From assembly GCA_006227775.1 (NCBI GenBank), contig SBFV01000449.1, positions 1 through 5,229 of the forward strand: 5,229 bases of DNA, written 5' to 3'. A program made the translations under genes and the position numbers. Position 1 is the first letter of the stretch. Each line of letters opens with the position of its first letter. Below are positions 5,164 to 5,229 of this stretch, piece by piece. Origin of the DNA: Gammaproteobacteria bacterium. Its GTDB lineage: Bacteria > Pseudomonadota > Gammaproteobacteria > Chromatiales > Chromatiaceae. Below the pieces are notes generated by a model that saw only the letters and a program-made list of their open reading frames with translations, had not been told where the DNA came from and made no database searches.

Positions 5164-5229
5164 AAGGACCCCGCCCTCCGGGTTACTTTAAACCAAGAGA
5201 GAGATCACAGGCTTACCACCCCCCTATCG
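5164..5229. other. Non-coding tail after smrA
   Basis: All minus-strand frames here contain stops within a few codons, and the plus strand has no start, so no gene is supported. A 4-bp stem CCCG-CCCTC-CGGG (5170-5182) followed by TTACTTT could be a very weak terminator for smrA. Nothing else is recognised. Confidence 0.3.

Overview
The window reads as a chromosomal core region of a gammaproteobacterium with a G+C content estimated by eye at a little under 60%. The main reason is the run surE - pcm - rpoS on the minus strand, which is the conserved gammaproteobacterial stationary-phase cluster. A cbb3-type cytochrome oxidase gene downstream points to a respiring organism able to grow at low oxygen. 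The species cannot be named from this sequence. A lineage such as the Chromatiales or a relative is a guess.

Layout from left to right: (1) 1-1343, minus strand: ccoN, the catalytic subunit of cbb3 cytochrome c oxidase, cut by the left edge after 447 codons. (2) 1344-1611: the ccoN upstream region, with a candidate FNR/ANR-type site, a 7-6-7 inverted repeat and a weak sigma70-like promoter, plus a weak hairpin after rpoS. (3) 1612-2706, minus: rpoS, with an unusually long acidic N-terminus and a G8 tract beside a hairpin. (4) 2707-2986: a 280-base gap where nlpD would normally sit. It shows no nlpD remnant but has a candidate rpoS -10 element and repeats. (5) 2987-3619, minus: pcm. (6) 3670-4419, minus: surE. 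(7) 4420-4608: a divergent promoter region with a second 7-6-7 inverted repeat. (8) 4609-5163, plus: an SmrA/YdaL-like Smr-domain protein. (9) 5164-5229: a short non-coding tail.

Functionally, surE (survival nucleotidase), pcm (repair of isoaspartyl-damaged protein) and rpoS (general stress sigma factor) form a stationary-phase survival group. smrA is transcribed away from surE. ccoN probably begins a separate, oxygen-regulated ccoNO(Q)P operon, of which only ccoN is visible.

No mobile element, CRISPR array, rRNA or tRNA was found, and I do not see an undescribed multi-gene system. The points most worth checking are the missing nlpD, the G8/hairpin in rpoS and the candidate operators in the three intergenic regions.
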